NCBI GenBank assembly: GCA_020356305.1
Contig: CP070636.1
Span: 341,713 to 347,832 of the forward strand
Length of the DNA stretch: 6,120 nt
DNA from: Candidatus Bathyarchaeota archaeon
Lineage (GTDB): Archaea > Thermoproteota > Bathyarchaeia > Bathyarchaeales > Bathyarchaeaceae
Direction of reading: 5' to 3'
In this document: in pieces, positions 5,544 to 6,120 of the stretch
Numbering within the stretch: position 1 is the stretch's first letter
Layout of the letters: each line of letters starts with the position of its first letter
Made by a program: the position numbers and the translations under genes
The notes under the pieces: generated by a model
Told to the model about the DNA's origin: nothing
Database searches by the model: none
Seen by the model: the letters and a program-made list of their open reading frames with translations, nothing else

Positions 5544-5602
5544 AGCGTGAGAGGCAGGAGAAAAATCTTGAAAGTTTTTCCGTGAATAGGTGGCTAACCC
5601 GT

Positions 5603-5610
5603 TGACGTCA
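5603..5610. other. TGACGTCA perfect 8-bp palindrome
   Basis: A short perfect palindrome that could bind a dimeric regulator, but this length also arises by chance. Confidence 0.2.
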
Positions 5611-5648
5611 GCTCCGTTCGATACTTTCCGCGCGCGCACGTAGGTGAG

Positions 5649-5996
5649 CTACCGTTTGACTATAACCTCATCTTTTGCAGGCCTGTGGACAATCTGCCAG
5701 CCGTTTCGCAGATACGTCAGCAACTCGCCTTCTTTAATCCGCTCAAACCTCTCGCAGTGTTCACCATCAGGGCAATCATTCTCGCTGTTGTTCGGATTTT
5801 CCCCTTCTCTGCGTCTCGCTTTGATAATCTCCTCAATGAGTCTGATTTCCTCGTCTAAGTTTTTCGGCTTAAACGTTCTTCTGCGAAACATCGAGACAAA
5901 ACTCATTCTGCTACATGCTTCAAATAGAGCATCTAGCAAGACAAGAACCAAGCGACAATTCTTGAGGTTTTGGCCGTCAGCGTAACTCTGATTCAA
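5649..5996 (-). CDS. Uncertain 115-residue protein with an integrase-tail-like C-terminus
   Basis: The frame runs from a TTG (5994-5996), directly preceded by an in-frame TGA, to a stop at 5649. Residues about 36-66 are highly charged and helical (MFRRRTFKPKNLDEEIRLIEE and beyond). A CPDGEHC cysteine pair (CX5C) follows, and the end FERIKEGELLTYLRNGWQIV then HRPAKDEVIVKR resembles, from memory, the short tail after the catalytic domain of archaeal tyrosine integrases and related small proteins. The recombinase catalytic residues are absent, so it is either a small stand-alone protein or a decayed remnant. The N-terminal 30 residues are unconvincing: no good SD precedes TTG 5996, and ATGs at 5906 or 5891 would give 85 or 80 residues. 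The charged, family-like C-terminal half is the reason to keep it. Confidence 0.5.
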   Translation of the reverse strand: MNQSYADGQNLKNCRLVLVLLDALFEACSRMSFVSMFRRRTFKPKNLDEEIRLIEEIIKARRREGENPNNSENDCPDGEHCERFERIKEGELLTYLRNGWQIVHRPAKDEVIVKR

Positions 5997-6054
5997 TCAT
6001 CATCTCATGCGAGTTTTAGTCGTCATTCGGCCAAAAATCATTGTTTTAACAGTG

Positions 6055-6068
6055 AAAGATAAATCTTT
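6055..6068. promoter_or_regulatory. TATA-like inverted repeat between divergent genes
   Basis: AAAGAT-AA-ATCTTT is a perfect 6-bp inverted repeat with a 2-bp spacer. Its AT-rich core could act as a TATA box for the + strand start at 6098 (transcript start near 6085) and, read the other way, for the 115-residue gene (leader of about 40 nt). It could also be an operator. Confidence 0.35.
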
Positions 6069-6097
6069 TTAGAGCGTATTAGAATTGGTGAAGACTT

Positions 6098-6120
6098 TTG
6101 AGAGTGATCGCCGCAGATTC
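6098..6120 (+). CDS. Possible start of a + strand gene (3'-truncated by window edge)
   Basis: GGTGA at 6087-6091 lies 6 bp before a TTG at 6098, and the frame reads LRVIAAD before the window ends. The hydrophobic beta-strand-like start after a basic residue is a common protein N-terminus. The upstream TATA-like repeat is at a suitable distance. A GTG at 6088 in another frame is an alternative. Too little is present to name a product. Confidence 0.35.

Larger units (their letters stand above)
5315..5648. other. 334-bp intergenic region with palindromic structure
   Basis: No supported gene. It contains a weak TATA-like GTATATGA (5358-5365, - strand) about 45 bp before the membrane-protein start, the long palindrome at 5484-5543, a TGACGTCA palindrome at 5603-5610, and an alternating purine/pyrimidine run at 5629-5642. 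No tRNA could be folded by eye. Confidence 0.6.

Noticed and set aside
5590..5640. tRNA-like GTTCGA segment
   Set aside because: No T-arm, anticodon arm or acceptor stem can be paired around it.
5644..5985. 113-codon + strand open frame opposite the 115-residue gene
   Set aside because: Ser/Arg/Leu-rich with no recognisable motif; the - strand frame has a charged helix and a family-like C-terminus, so it is the better candidate.

Overview
The window looks archaeal. Intergenic regions carry AT-rich TATA-like elements, several starts are non-ATG (TTG) with good Shine-Dalgarno (SD) sequences, and the main operon belongs to the heterodisulfide-reductase (Hdr) electron-transfer world of anaerobes. 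An AbrB-type small protein and a lone glycine-cleavage H protein fit an uncultivated anaerobic archaeon, Bathyarchaeia-like being my best guess. The lineage is inference only; no ribosomal or marker gene is present.

Positions 1-3108 (+ strand) hold a tight four-gene operon that enters from the left edge: the 3' end of mvhD/flxD, then flxC-like, flxB-like and flxA-like genes, with gaps of 6 bp, a 26-bp overlap and 9 bp. Order and domain content match the FlxDCBA (flavin oxidoreductase) module that accompanies HdrABC in some sulfate reducers and other anaerobes. The expected scheme is NAD(P)H oxidation at FlxA (FAD, NAD site, [2Fe-2S]), transfer through the [4Fe-4S] clusters of FlxB and FlxC to FlxD, and delivery to the bifurcating flavin of HdrA. 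HdrA, if present, should lie just left of the window. No NiFe hydrogenase gene is visible.

Positions 3109-3344 are non-coding, with T-rich tracts and an imperfect direct repeat. From 3345 to 5996 everything is on the - strand: gcvH (lipoyl-carrier H protein), a 70-residue AbrB-like protein with a strong SD, an unrecognised 371-residue membrane protein, a 334-bp intergenic region with a striking 60-bp near-perfect palindrome, and a 115-residue protein of uncertain reality whose C-terminus resembles tails of archaeal integrases. At the right edge a + strand gene probably begins at a TTG near 6098, divergent from the 115-residue gene and separated from it by a TATA-like inverted repeat.

The best-supported story is the archaeal Flx-Hdr module. 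The least explained element is the nested palindrome at 5484-5543.
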